Shown one piece after another: positions 34,565 through 45,308 of a stretch of 64,000 nucleotides of DNA. Below the pieces are notes generated by a model that was not told where the DNA came from, ran no database searches, and was given only the letters and a program-made list of their open reading frames with translations. The translations under genes and the position numbers were made by a program. Positions within the stretch are counted from its first letter, which is position 1. The number at the start of each line of letters is the position of its first letter. Source of the stretch: Hsuehochloa calcarea (taxonomy: Eukaryota > Streptophyta > Magnoliopsida > Poales > Poaceae); assembly GCA_036346395.1 (NCBI GenBank), contig JAYEVG010000037.1, positions 1-64,000 on the forward strand, written 5' to 3'.

Positions 34565-35289
34565 CCCCATTGGTCGGTTGCGAAATAACATTTGGCACTT
34601 TATTTTATTCTATTGAGCTAGTGTGAGTTTCTCCTTTCAATTGTGCATGCGTTGCATCTTGTGAGCAAGGAGAGAGGTCTCAAGTTGCATGTGTTGCATC
34701 TAGAGTTGGATTTCGCATGCACTTGAGCTTGTGCATTCATTGCACTTGGTGAGAGTCAAGCAATGGGCTTGACTTATTACCATTGGAGTTTGCCGACTCC
34801 TAGACGACGTTGGAGGGTCGTGTCCGGTGATCTCTTCAAAGAAGATTGTGAAGAAGCCCGGAGTGGTGTGAAGGTTGGAGCTCGCCTACCCGGAGTGGAA
34901 AAGAGTTACCACTAGTGGATTTGAGGTGTTTGTCTCAATTCGTGGAACCGGTCCAATTAGTTTGGGCTTACCTCAACGTGGATTATGGGAGACCGGTAAG
35001 TCTCCGAACACCACGGTAAAAAGGCATTTTGTCATTGTGGTTCTTTACCTAGTGATTTACTTTGTGCAATTTACATTCTTAGAATTAAATTGCTTACGTG
35101 TCTTTGTATATTTGCTATCATTGACATAGTCTGATATTGTTGGTGCACTTAATGAGACTAGTTGTTTTATGCCTTATTTGTGCAAAACTATTTTAACTTA
35201 CTTTTCCGCATTAGAAATTGGTTTTAGCCAAAATATTTTTAAAACCACCTATTCACCCCCCCTCTAGTCGGTCTCCTCGATCCTACGAG

Positions 35290-35301
35290 TGGTATCAGAG
35301 C
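35290..35301 (+). other. Primer-binding site (tRNA-iMet)
   Basis: TGGTATCAGAGC is the perfect 12-base complement of the 3' end of plant initiator-Met tRNA, 2-3 bases after the LTR end. Confidence 0.9.
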
Positions 35302-35345
35302 TTGGTCTCTCATTTTATTAGACTTAACCGTCTAGAGAGTAAAGG

Positions 35346-36723
35346 ATGACCACTAGTGATATAATACACCTAGGTGAAGCACCTCAATTTGATGGTACAA
35401 ATTATGATATTTGGAAAATCTGCATGTCTTGTTATTTGAAGGTCATGAGCCCTAAAATTTGGTGGATCATAGATGTGGGTTTTTCTCCTCCAAAAGATCC
35501 TCTTGCTCCAACCATCGAGGAAAAGAAATGCTCACATCTCGATGCTTAAGCTACTAACACTTTATTTAGTGCTTTGAGTATAGAGATATTTGATGTCATA
35601 TGCAATCTTAAGAACGTTCACGAGATGTGGGCATATCTTCAAGATAATTATGAAAGGTCTACCTCAATCAATGATGATTGCATAGAAGAATGGACGTCGG
35701 GAGAAGAATGTTCAACTTCTAGCTCCGACAATGATGAGTCCTCAATCCCATCCGCATCACCCCATTGCTTTATGGCCAAAGGTGATAAGAAGCTAAATAA
35801 TGATGATGAGTCTTCATATGATGAGTTGATGGATATGCTTGAGGATCTTAATGAGTATTTAGGACAGGAGAAATCAAAATTCAAAGTTTTGAAGAAAGAG
35901 TATTTCTCACTTCAAAATAATTATGATGTTTTAAAAGATGAACATGAAACTCTCCTCCAAAATGAGATATATAAGTCCAAGGTAGATATAGGTATTACAT
36001 GTAATTTATTAGATAATATGTCATGTGTAGCTCCTAACTATTGCATTTTATCTAAAGTTAGCATGTCCACCTCTTGTGATGATTTGTTAGATATGCCTTG
36101 TTGCTAAAAAAAATAGATGCTTCTATTTATATGTCCTGTGATACTAACCTTATAAAGGAAAACAAAGAGTTCAAGGCCCAAGTCACAAAATTGATAAATG
36201 ACTTCAAAGAAGCTACAAGGGGAATGCCACTCTCGATGAAATATTGAGCAAACAAATATGCTTGCAAGATAAGAGTGAAATTGGCTTCACTCCAAAGAAG
36301 AAGGAGAATAGCAAGATAAGACAGAATGCAAGATATACAAAGAATTACATCAAGTGCCTTGGACGCAATGAGAAGGGACAAAATGCCTCGATGTGCCCAA
36401 ATCAAATGGATACCAAGTCTAGACATTCAAATAAGAGGCAAGCCAGCAATAAGTAAGACAAGAAGACAAAAGATGAAAGAAAATACCAAACTTGCGACAA
36501 TTGCCGGGAAAATGGATATTTTAGTAAGGATTGTCACAAAGGTATCTCTCCTAAGCTAATTATCTATAATGATCATTATTTGCTTAGGAATGATAAATAT
36601 GGCAATGTGTTTGCTAAAATTGTTAGTTCACCAAAGGTTATAGCTAGGGCCATTTGGGTGCTCAAATCGCTTGTGACTAACATTCAAAGACCCAATCGAG
36701 TTTGGGTACCAAAAGGTGCTTAA
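35346..36723 (+). pseudogene. gag of the SIRE-type element
   Basis: MTTSDIIHLGEAPQFDGTNY followed by WKICMSCYLKV is the SIRE/UBN2-type gag start. A TAA at 35548 interrupts it. The frame resumes as VICNLKNVHEMWAYLQDNYE and an acidic coiled-coil-like part, with further stops near 36105 and 36247. The zinc knuckle reads CDNCRENGYFSKDC (about 36495-36536), CX2CX4YX4C, with Tyr where the conserved His should be. It ends RPNRVWVPKGA at 36723. Particle formation would be lost. Confidence 0.75.
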
Positions 36724-38093
36724 ATGATTAGGTACTTGGAGAGGCATTCGAGGTTTGGCTCACATGAAGAGGTGGATTCCACCATGTGCGAAATTAGAGC
36801 CAAGCTTAAGGATGATCATTTCATATCAAAATCAATGCCATCTCGATAACAAGTACTTACATTCAAGTATATAGCCCTTTTACCCTGTGTAGATTACATT
36901 CCTTGAAAATCTTTTAGAAATGGTGTTCTTGCTCTTGTTCAAAACTTCATTATTGCAATCTTCAGCAAGATAGTAATGTGGCACATTAAGGGGAAGTGCT
37001 CAGTCATATACATGTATATCACATCCCAAGTGTGCCCAAATAAATTAAGTACTTGTAATATTTTTCAAAATTGTGCCTTTTAGCCAAAAGTTAAAAAACT
37101 TATAACTATTAGTAATCCTTTAAAAAAAACTAGTTGCAAAATGTATAAACATATTTTTCAAAGGTTTGCCAAAGGTTTTGGCTCAAGAAAAACCTATTTT
37201 AAGTGAAAAAGAGTTTCTACCCAAAATCCAAAATTATAGTATCTTGTCTTTGACATAAACTAGATTTTTATGTAAAATCTATTCTAAAATGGATTTAAAA
37301 ACCGTTCCAAAAGGAATATCCTAGAGTTGGCTATTCTAAATATTTTTGTTATTCAAAAGATTTCCAAAAGGCCAACCTAGCAAAAGTTATTCGTTTTTAA
37401 AATTTATCCAAAATACTAGTTTAACCTAAGTGGTCACTTTCTAGCACTTAAGTGAGTTTTGCAATTTGAGCAAAACTTATTCACATGAATTGGTCCATAA
37501 TGGTACCTGTAACCTCTCTTCCCAAATTACCCTCAAAGTTCGGGGGTAATTACCTGCCATTTGTCATTCAACAAAACCCCCTCTCCTCCATCCCCTTGCG
37601 CCAGAAACCCTAGTCCTACCCCACGCCCGCTCCTCCCCTACTCCCCCGACGCCATCTCCTCCCTTCCCCAGCGCCAGCTCCTCCCCCTGCGCCCATCTCC
37701 TCCCTCTTGCTCCCGCACCTGCGCCGCCGCACCCTCCTCCCTCCTCCTCCTCTCGCGTCGTCGTCCCGCCGCGTCCTCCTCCCTCCTCCCTCGCCCAGAT
37801 CTGGACACCACCGCTCACCTCCGTCCCTCGGCGCCGCTTCCTTCGAGCTCAATCAGCCCAATCCCCATTGAACCCATCGAGCCCGGTCCGAGCCGGCGCT
37901 CCTGCCGTCCGCAACCTCCTCTCCCGACGCCTCCCTACACAAGCCTCATGCCTCACAGACGCGACGACCCCTAGTATGGAAGGTGTCGTGCCAGAGCCCC
38001 AGGAGCATGCCTTCGCTGAGGTCGCTCATACTCGCGTTGAACAACCTGTCGGGGAACTTGCCGGACATGAGCGGGACGAACCTCTAGGTGATC

Positions 38094-41000
38094 TGTCGAA
38101 CCTGGGAATGAAGGATCATGGATTCTCTGTGTTTCATACACTAGTCCAGGAGTAGTTAGTGTACATAGTCAAACAAAAGTGATAGCAAAATCGCATCACA
38201 CTTTTATTAATTGATAATCAGAGTTTATTACAAAATTAGGTACAAGGTCAAATATAAAGAAACAGCGGAAGCAAAAATAAATAGGTAGACCACACGATTC
38301 GCCACAGGCAATCATCTGGGGGTGTAGCCTAATTGTCCTAATCGTCACCGTCTTGATAATAATCTCCACATGAATAAATTTTATTTAGCAAGAGTGAGCA
38401 CAACTTTTCACTCACAAGTTACACCTAATAATGTAATATAATGCATGTATGTGTAAACAAGAGAGACTGATAGGGTTCATTTTGCATAAAGCCATATTTT
38501 TAATTTTAAATACTTTTACTAAGTTCAAGGCAAAAAAAATTTAAGGTATAACTAAAAGTCAAAGCTTATTTTTTATTGTAAATGCTCAAGTGTAGGATAA
38601 ACCTCCATACACTAATGGTGAAGGACTAACCCCTTTACATCAAGCATTCTTCCCGAATTTTCTAAATGGATAAACTATCCAAAAACATATGAGTTTGAGA
38701 TTTATTTAAAAACAAAACCAAATCTAATCCACGAAAGGCTTTACTCAGCATGCCCATTACTGCGAATGCGGCTATTCGAATAGATTAATACTCTACAGAG
38801 TCTGTACAGCTTTACCCACAAGAGATAGATTACTTTACATGTTGGCCAGGACACGCTTCCGAAGGCGTGCGACTAAGTAAATATCACAAGCCCTTTACCC
38901 TACACCATTTCAACATAGTTGTATCCGCTAAGGTTTCACTTCCTTTGGACTCATCGTCAGAAGCCCCCTCTTGCGCCAAGTGGGAATAATAGTAAGTCAC
39001 TCAGACACCCACACCTCAAGGTGACACAACCACGGTAAAATAATGTAGATTAATTAGCCAAGTCTGTCCCACTCCAAACTTGTGGTGGTACGAGTTTGGT
39101 TTAACAATCCGCAGCTCGCAGACCGGTCCTTATATGATTGGGCGACTTCCATAATGACCCATGGGCCTCAACCCTTCACTGAGTTCAGCCCCGTGCATAG
39201 ACTTGCACTCACCAACGGTCCAATTCGCCCAAGTTCAAACCAGTTTTATTTTATTTCTTAGGTCAAAATATTTTATAAGACTTCTATGGTAACAACAATA
39301 CCATAGTCTCCAATTCAAATCATAATTGTCATTTGGCTAAAAAATTTTTCCCAAAATCAACATTTTGGTCTAAGCATATAATTTTTCTAATTTATTTTAA
39401 CTATAGTGACAAGGGAATGACTATTCAAACATCAACATTGGCCATACAAAGGAAATAGATTAACTAGAAATTTAAAATATCTGGATAGAAATATGCATGC
39501 AATAATAACTTAAAATAGAATTAAATAATTTGAAATAATAGGATCAACATGGTCAAGATTATAACTTGCATTGCTCAAATTCTTCTTCTTCAACTACCTC
39601 AAATTCCCCGGAGTCGTCGAAATCTAAACGTGAAAATAAGCCAAATTCAAATAATACTCAAATAAATTCTAAATAAAAAATTCGAACTAACTTCAAATTA
39701 AATAATTTTAGTTCTAGAAGGTAGATCTTGAATTTATATGGATTTAGGAACAAGAATCGACATAGTTGGAGTTCGTGAGAGCGAGAACGAACATCGAGAA
39801 GTTTTGATGTTACCAGAAATGGTAGAATTCCGAAAATATTGTCCACTTTTCGAGTAATGTCTACCTTCTGAGTACTGTTCACATCTTCGAGTATTGTTCA
39901 CCTCCTAGTACTGTTCACATCTTCGAGTATTGTTCACATCTTCGAGTAATGTTCACCTCTGAGTACTATTCACATCTTCATCTTCATGTGGTCGGAAGGA
40001 TGTTTTGACTACGCTGATCGAAGGAAGGTTTCAACTACGCTGGGCACAAGCGGCGACGCTCGGCTACAAGCTCACGGGCGCTACGCGCCACGGCGAGCTA
40101 CTCGAATATGTGCAAAATGAAGATGATATGATGCTGAACTTTAGGTATTACCTTGCGGCGGCGGAGCACAACGGAGTGGCCAGTGGCAAGTAGTTTAGCG
40201 GCGACGGTGCTAGGTCAACGGCGGCGAGGGCGTTCCGGCGGTCCTCCGGTCGAGAGAGTGCGTGCACGAGAACGGGCGGGTGAAGGCGATGCCAGGAACA
40301 TAGACGAAGGCAACAGAGCGAGCTTGTCGGCGGCGGAATCGACGGCGGAAAAGCTTCGGGCGGCGAGGCTTCGACTTCAAATTCCGACGAACTTGAGAGG
40401 ATTGGGGTGAGGTGGGTGGCGGTGCTAGGATGAGATGGAGATGGCACACACAGGGCGTCCTTTATTGTGCAAGGGTGAGGCCGGAGCGGTGTGGAGCGTA
40501 AGAAGCTCCCGTCGGGTCAATAGAGGATTCTGGGGAATTGATGGCCGGAGAAGGAAAGCAAAGGCCGTAACGGGCGCGGTGATGACACGGTGTCATAAAT
40601 GCGGCGCGATTTCGGAAGATGCGGCCGGATTTAAATGAGTTTGGAAAGCTTTTGAAATGTGGTAATGGTGGGGACAAGCGGGAGAAGGAAGGAAGGTAGA
40701 CAAAGGGGTGAAGTGGCACGTGGGCTCCATACGACAGTGAGAAAGAGACGCGGACGAGAAAAGGAGTGGCTGACATGCGGGCTTTGCGCCGGCGTGCGCG
40801 TGAAGAACAGTGACAGGCCGAGGAAGATTCGGCCCAATTAATGTTCCTCGATTTTTAACTGATTTAGTGATTTAAATAATTCAATTAATTCATTTAGATT
40901 TTAGAAAATAGTAAATAAAATTCAAAAAATTATACTGAAATTCACAGAAATTCTCTGAGTCATTTTGAACTTAAATAAAATATTTACAACTCATAATTAC

Positions 41001-41121
41001 TATTATATTTTGCAAATAATTTATTTTAACTCTAAAATAATTAGAAAAAGTTTTTAAAAATAAAAAATTCAGAAAAATAATTAAACTTTATTTTTAACTG
41101 GGAAAAAATTAGATTGTTACG
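38094..41121. mobile_element. Solo LTR, ~3.0 kb, inserted in the LRR exon
   Basis: Starts TGTCGAACCTGGG where the LRR coding sequence breaks and ends ATTGTTACG where it resumes. The final base looks mutated from A. It shares AACAGCGGAAGCAAAAATAA (about 38261) and TTCGAATAGATTAATACTCT (about 38773) with the 4.16-kb solo LTR at 18122-22284, so the two are relatives. No internal coding sequence. A clear target duplication was not found. Confidence 0.7.
39852..39979. repeat. 17-19-bp minisatellite in the solo LTR
   Basis: Seven units of GAGTACTGTTCACATCTTC with small changes (ACTG/ATTG/AATG, CATCTTC/CCTCCT). Confidence 0.85.
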
Positions 41122-41920
41122 GAGGCGGCAACTCGCTCGGGCCGGCGTTCCCGAGGCTGGGCAGGAAGGTGGTGACCGTGGTACTGAGCCGGAACAGGTT
41201 CAGTGACGGCCTGCCTGCCGAGCTGGGCTCATTCTACCTGCTGGAGCGGCTGGACGTGTCGTGGAACCGGTTCGTCGGGACATTCATGCCGGTGTTGCTG
41301 TCCCTGCCATCCATCCAGTACCTGAACATCGCCGCGAACAGGTTCACCGGGATGCTGTCCGACAAGGTGCCGTGCGGCGACAATCTCCGGTTCGTCGACC
41401 AGTCGTCGAACCTCCTGATGGGGAGTGTGCCCACTTGCTTGAGATCGAACCACCATACAGATCATTTTCGTTGGTCGAGCTCGAAGCTGCGACTGATAAC
41501 TTTGAGAACTCTTCTCCACTGGGGCAAGATGCTCATGGCGAGGTATGTCGTCATCTTCTCCATTGATCAATTCACAGCTTGTTCGGAATTGGGGCAACTG
41601 ATTCATGAAATTTAATGTGACCTGTGTTCTAGTTATGCCCATCAGTTCATCATGTTTTCATGTGCTACAAACACATGTTTTTCATGTTTTCATGCAAATA
41701 TAGTGCCAAATGAGACCTGAAACCCCGGCTGCAAATGCCTTTCCTTTCATTGTTATTACTTTAGGAATTAGGATCATTCTGAGAATGTATTGACTCTCGA
41801 TTTGACTATTCGGTATCAAAAACTAAATTTCCTTACCTCAGCAGCATTTATCAGATTGTCATAGCAACCTTCTGTTTTGTGAGCACCTATTATGCACTGA
41901 TCATTGTATTCAATTGCCAG

Positions 41921-42287
41921 GCTATAGAAACAGGGTAATTGACATACTCAAACTTCCCATTACACCACCAGAGGCCATGACAATTGAGAAGTTCAAAAAT
42001 ATTATGTCTGTAAGTACCTTGAGATTGGCAGAAGCACTTGAATTGGAATTAAATATGCTTTTGTCACTGCACAGATTATTGTTGTTCTTGCAAGACTTGT
42101 AGTTTGTGTTATCCTGGGCTATTTCTATGCATTGCTATAGCATACATGCACACTTGGATATCTCTGGTTGCTTCTTTTGCGTTAAAAGGCAGTATTACTG
42201 ATTCTTCAATGACACATCAGGTCGACAAGAAGGTTGCCGATGGATTGCTGAGCCTCATCCTCCTGAAAGGACCTCTGGGAAGCTGTG
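41921..42287 (+). pseudogene. 3-dehydroquinate synthase fragment (two 3' exons)
   Basis: 3-Dehydroquinate synthase is the second enzyme of the plastid shikimate pathway. Only the end of the gene is present. Exon A (41921-42009, after CCAG, before GTAAGT) encodes YRNRVIDILKLPITPPEAMT and IEKFKNIMS. Exon B (42221 to about 42287, after ATCAG) encodes VDKKVADGLLSLILLKGPLG and SC. The intron between is 211 bp with proper GT/AG borders. The terminal FTGDYDRKALDE-type segment has decayed, and three codons are missing after ILK. No upstream exons exist. It lies 390 bp after the LRR-kinase fragment in the same orientation. Confidence 0.8.
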
Positions 42288-43380
42288 CATTGGTTATTAC
42301 CCTTTTTGATTTTTTTTGGTTGAAAATTACGGGATATAGTTAGTGATTGGTTTCAGGTTGTAGAGCATTATGCCTGATCAATTGTGATCAGTTATCTTTG
42401 AATAATAGAGTTTTACTGCATTGTGACTGCCTTCTCGCTGTTACCAGTTCTTGACACGTTATTTTAATAAAGCTATTGCTGTTTTATGCCAGGTGTACAC
42501 GCTGTTTCTTTGAATACATACTTTGTTGTCGCATGCCATCAAAATTCAGGAATGGTGCAACAGTTTCTGTAAACTGTTGATCTTAATGAGGATATCATGT
42601 ATTTTATCTCCCAAAATGAGTGAGATTGTGTCCTGTTGCTTGCTGCAAGCTTGCAGCATTCAAACAACTGCTACCGTGGTTGGCTGGCTGGTGGGATGCA
42701 CTTAATTATTGTTAATTGCGGTAGTTATTGTCAATTGCGATAATTTTCGTTAATTTCAGTAGTTATCGTCAATTGCGTTAGTTGTCGTTAATTATAGTAA
42801 ATTGTTAATTGTCGTTAATTGCTGTTAATTGCCATTAAACGACATCAAACAAACCATTACTTGCTTCAGATGCATTTTAGAGATTCTGTTGATAACTCGT
42901 TTTCCCCCTTTTCTATACAAAATAATCTTGTACATGAATGAATTCGGAACGTGGGAGTATTGTTGCTGAAAATGCTGGGTGTGTTTTTAGAATACATGAG
43001 AATACTCGGTGGTGAACACTGACGCGTCAACATACCTAGCTCGTTAATTGCACATTTGATTTCAGTCAATTATTAGTAGTTTTTCATTGGTTTTAAATGT
43101 CGTTAATTGCGTTTAGCGTTGTTAATTATCATCAACTATTGTTAGTTCTCATTAAATGTTGTTAATTACGTTAAATGGCATCAAACAAGTTGTTACTGTC
43201 CTCAAGGGCATTTCAGATATTTCTCATCTCGAAAACTACAGCCAGCCTACCTAAAATCCAAATATCAAACCTCTTCAGCCTGCAGTCATTTAGCCCTGCA
43301 ACACAACCGAAAACCGCTTTTCAGAATAGCACAGCCGTTTCAAACAGACATTTTGTTTTTTGCTAAGTCAATGACAATAT
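42288..43380. other. Noncoding interval with GTTAATTG-rich blocks
   Basis: Two related blocks, 42705-42890 and 43035-43215, consist of irregular repeats of GTTAATTGC and GTCGTTAATT. Each ends with AAA(C/T)G(A/G)CATCAAACAA, then TTACT and (G/A)GATATT-like words. They are direct copies about 335 bp apart. The rest is AT-rich without coding potential. Confidence 0.65.
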
Positions 43381-44465
43381 CTCTGTGGATATCTGAAGAT
43401 AAGATAAGATAAGGTGCCCGGGATAGCAAGCAAGAGGATTGGCCCACTCGGTTTTGGCTTATCCTTGCGAGTGGGAGGCTTTCTTTAGTTTCTTGTTTAC
43501 AATAGGATTCCCAGGTCACATTAGTTTACAGGAAGAGAGGAATCGAATTCAATGTCTCCTGCCTTTTCTTTTCTGTTTTTTTTTTCCCCGATGACTTGCC
43601 TCCAAATTATAAGAAATATATGATATTGCACAGTTAAAAAACTGGTAGTCTGGTATAGTATTGCGAGAACACACACACAGACACAGATTTCTTGCAGCTT
43701 TTAATAAGCTCTGAGACTGTAATCTGTATCGAACTCTGAGAACTCGGAGTTGATTGCAGCAAATTTATTATTCTTCCCATATGTGTATTCATCTGTGGAT
43801 TCTATCCAGATGCTGCTGTCCAGGAGAAACATGAAGTTCTCAGATCATTAGTCTTCCATGAGCTGGATTCAGGGCTCACAACAACCTTTTCCAGATCAAG
43901 AAGAAATGAAAGAGAAGGATCATTTCACACAACCAACATAGCAAAACACCCTTGTGCTCTGCTTATAGCAGACGATTGGGAAACAAAATCAACTGGATCT
44001 TTTTTGCTGAAAAGAAAAGGAGAACTGAATCAAAGGTGGACATGCAAAGAGGAGGTCCTTTGTCATACCCATATCCAAGTTTCTAGATGCTTCTTTGCAA
44101 GAAAGCATGAACTCCCTCATATATCATGAACATGTTTGTGTTTCATGACCAGGACTCAGGCTTCCCAACAACTTCGTCCAGATCAAGAGGACAACACAGA
44201 AAGATTGTTTCATAGTTCACACCAACAACTAAACACGCCACATAGAAGTATCTGAACAAAACCAACTGGAATCAAAGGTGGACACATGAAGGAGGAAGAG
44301 TCTTTTCTCATAACTTTTCACAGGCTCTTGTTACATATGTACTTTCTGGAAATCAAGTTCATGGCTACAAAGTTCCAGCTCCTGCACCTCAACCAACACC
44401 CATGAACTTCTCAAGATCTCTACATACCTTCGGGGTTTTTCCCCCAGACCATACCCATCTCTACC
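43381..44465. other. Noncoding interval with a diverged direct duplication
   Basis: 43870-44075 and 44155-44315 share ordered words: CCAGATCAAGA-GA, AACCAACTGGA / AATCAACTGGA, GAATCAAAGGTGGACA and GAGGA. This indicates an old tandem duplication with period near 270 bp. No open frame of interest. Confidence 0.5.
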
Positions 44466-44623
44466 TAGTTAGTCCTTGATGAGTTCATGTTCATGGTCCA
44501 TACTCCATAGTTTACAAGACAGACTCCATTTTTTTTTTGGGTTCAGTTCTTGCAGATCTGACCAAGACATGGCCGTGCATGCAAGCAGAGCCATGTTCTT
44601 GTGTGTGCAGATCTTTCTTTCTT

Positions 44624-44896
44624 TTATGTATGACCCCAGGGAGCCAAGAATATGACTCTCCTTATGGGATCCTCCGCGGCCGAGCCCCGGCAGTCGTCGC
44701 CGTGGCTCGGGCCGGCGCTGCGGCTTGCAGCTGCCGGCCTGGCCGCGCCGGCGGTGCCGTAGGCCCACCGGAGCTTGTCACGGAGGGCCTGTTTGACCTC
44801 GTGAGCCCAAGAGCCTTCCCCGGGGAAGTGAGGGGGTTTCATGGCCTCGGCACAACACAAGCAGACCAGTCCTAGGAAGAAGACGACTCGATACAA
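44624..44896 (-). CDS. Possible small secreted-peptide gene, start unclear
   Basis: The minus strand has an open frame reading YRVVFFLGLVCLCCAEAMKP, a convincing signal-peptide core. A Pro/Gly segment follows (PHFPGEGSWAHEVKQALRDK), then an Ala/Ser/Gly-rich linker, ending AAEDPIRRVIFLAPWGHT at 44624. A minus-strand TATA box lies about 65 bp upstream (44960-44967). The hydrophobic segment has no ATG in frame: the open frame upstream runs to a TAA, and the first codon listed is TTG (44896). An ATG at about 44929 is in another frame (MNQLLLLLPQSLPS, stop after 21 codons), so one indel may separate the real start from the body. The internal ATG at 44842 would give 72 residues without a signal peptide. 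I do not recognise the family. Confidence 0.35.
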   Translation of the reverse strand: MYRVVFFLGLVCLCCAEAMKPPHFPGEGSWAHEVKQALRDKLRWAYGTAGAARPAAASRSAGPSHGDDCRGSAAEDPIRRVIFLAPWGHT

Positions 44897-44959
44897 GACG
44901 GGAGGGATTGTGGTAGTAGTAGTAGTAGTTGATTCATCGCAAGCTTAGCAAAGGGGGCT

Positions 44960-44967
44960 TATTTATA
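44960..44967 (-). promoter_or_regulatory. TATA box upstream of the peptide ORF
   Basis: The minus strand reads GGCCTATAAATAAGCCCCC, followed by a (CTA)n tract in the presumed leader. Confidence 0.45.
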
Positions 44968-45308
44968 GGCCAAAGCAGTAGTAGTGAGCAAAAGGGGATT
45001 CCACCCGCGAGTTGATGCGCCCGGAATCGGGTTCCAAAAGAAGATGCAAATTCCAACCCGATTAGCTAACTATATTATGGAGTGTATAAGATTTGGTGTG
45101 GGTGATAATTGTTAATTAGGATTCAGCTGTCATTGAGGTGTTTTTTTATATATATAAAAAGTTGTTACAAATTTGCTTTTGATAAGCAGCTGTTTAAACA
45201 AAAAAAAATGTTTTACGGGTCCAATCCCACTAGCCGTGTTTTAAGAGTTGCTTGCCGGTCACCTAGGTTAATTATTATGTTTTTTCATTACATGGTATCT
45301 TATAATGT

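Larger units (their letters stand above)
32928..35287 (+). mobile_element. LTR of the SIRE-type element
   Basis: Starts TTGAAGTATCTTGACCC after a purine-rich GAAGAAGGAAAGA and ends near TCGGTCTCCTCGATCCTACGA, directly before the primer-binding site. It contains a 95-bp tandem repeat, a TTTTGCAAAT-containing repeat (three copies, 33669-33830), an array of CGGTAGTACCG palindromes and TATAAATA at 34557-34564. The length of about 2.36 kb fits SIRE/Maximus-type elements. Confidence 0.7.
32462..37980 (+). mobile_element. SIRE-type Ty1/copia element, gag only
   Basis: A complete LTR (32928-35287) is followed by a perfect tRNA-iMet primer-binding site and a gag gene. No protease, integrase or RT is recognisable before gene fragments begin at about 37985. 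The segment 32462-32927 looks like the start of another LTR copy (about 100 bp) joined to the 3' internal end, with TTTAGGGGGAGTTC (about 32730) and GTTGTCATCAATTACCGAAGAAGG just before the LTR. This suggests a tandem or recombined arrangement. 36730-37560 is AT-rich noncoding; 37561-37980 is C-rich with a Pro/Ser-rich frame of doubtful meaning. Confidence 0.7.
37985..41545 (+). pseudogene. LRR receptor-like kinase fragment, split by a solo LTR
   Basis: The left piece (37985-38093) encodes MPSLRSLILALNNLSGNLP and DMSGTNL-VI. The right piece (41122-41441) encodes GGNSLGPAFPRLGRKVVTVV, LSRNRFSDGLPAELGSFYLL, LDVSWNRFVGTFMPVLLSLP and LNIAANRFTGML. The leucine-rich repeats continue across the insertion, so they were one exon before the LTR arrived. 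After VPTCL (41441) the transmembrane region is missing, and RSFSLVELEAATDNFENSSP from the start of the kinase-like domain follows in another frame, ending GAG|GTATGT at about 41534. It resembles the probable inactive LRR-RLK group of Arabidopsis At3g03770. An in-frame TAG (38084) and the deletions make it a pseudogene. Confidence 0.75.

Noticed and set aside
37561..37974. Proline/serine-rich frame of 137 codons
   Set aside because: C-rich low-complexity sequence. The next coding signal (LRR) is in another frame, so it is treated as noncoding retrotransposon 3' or leader sequence.
41545..42287. A fused LRR-kinase / dehydroquinate synthase transcript
   Set aside because: Joining the GTATGT donor after the LRR-kinase piece to the 41921 acceptor gives a phase mismatch and a stop within seven codons.
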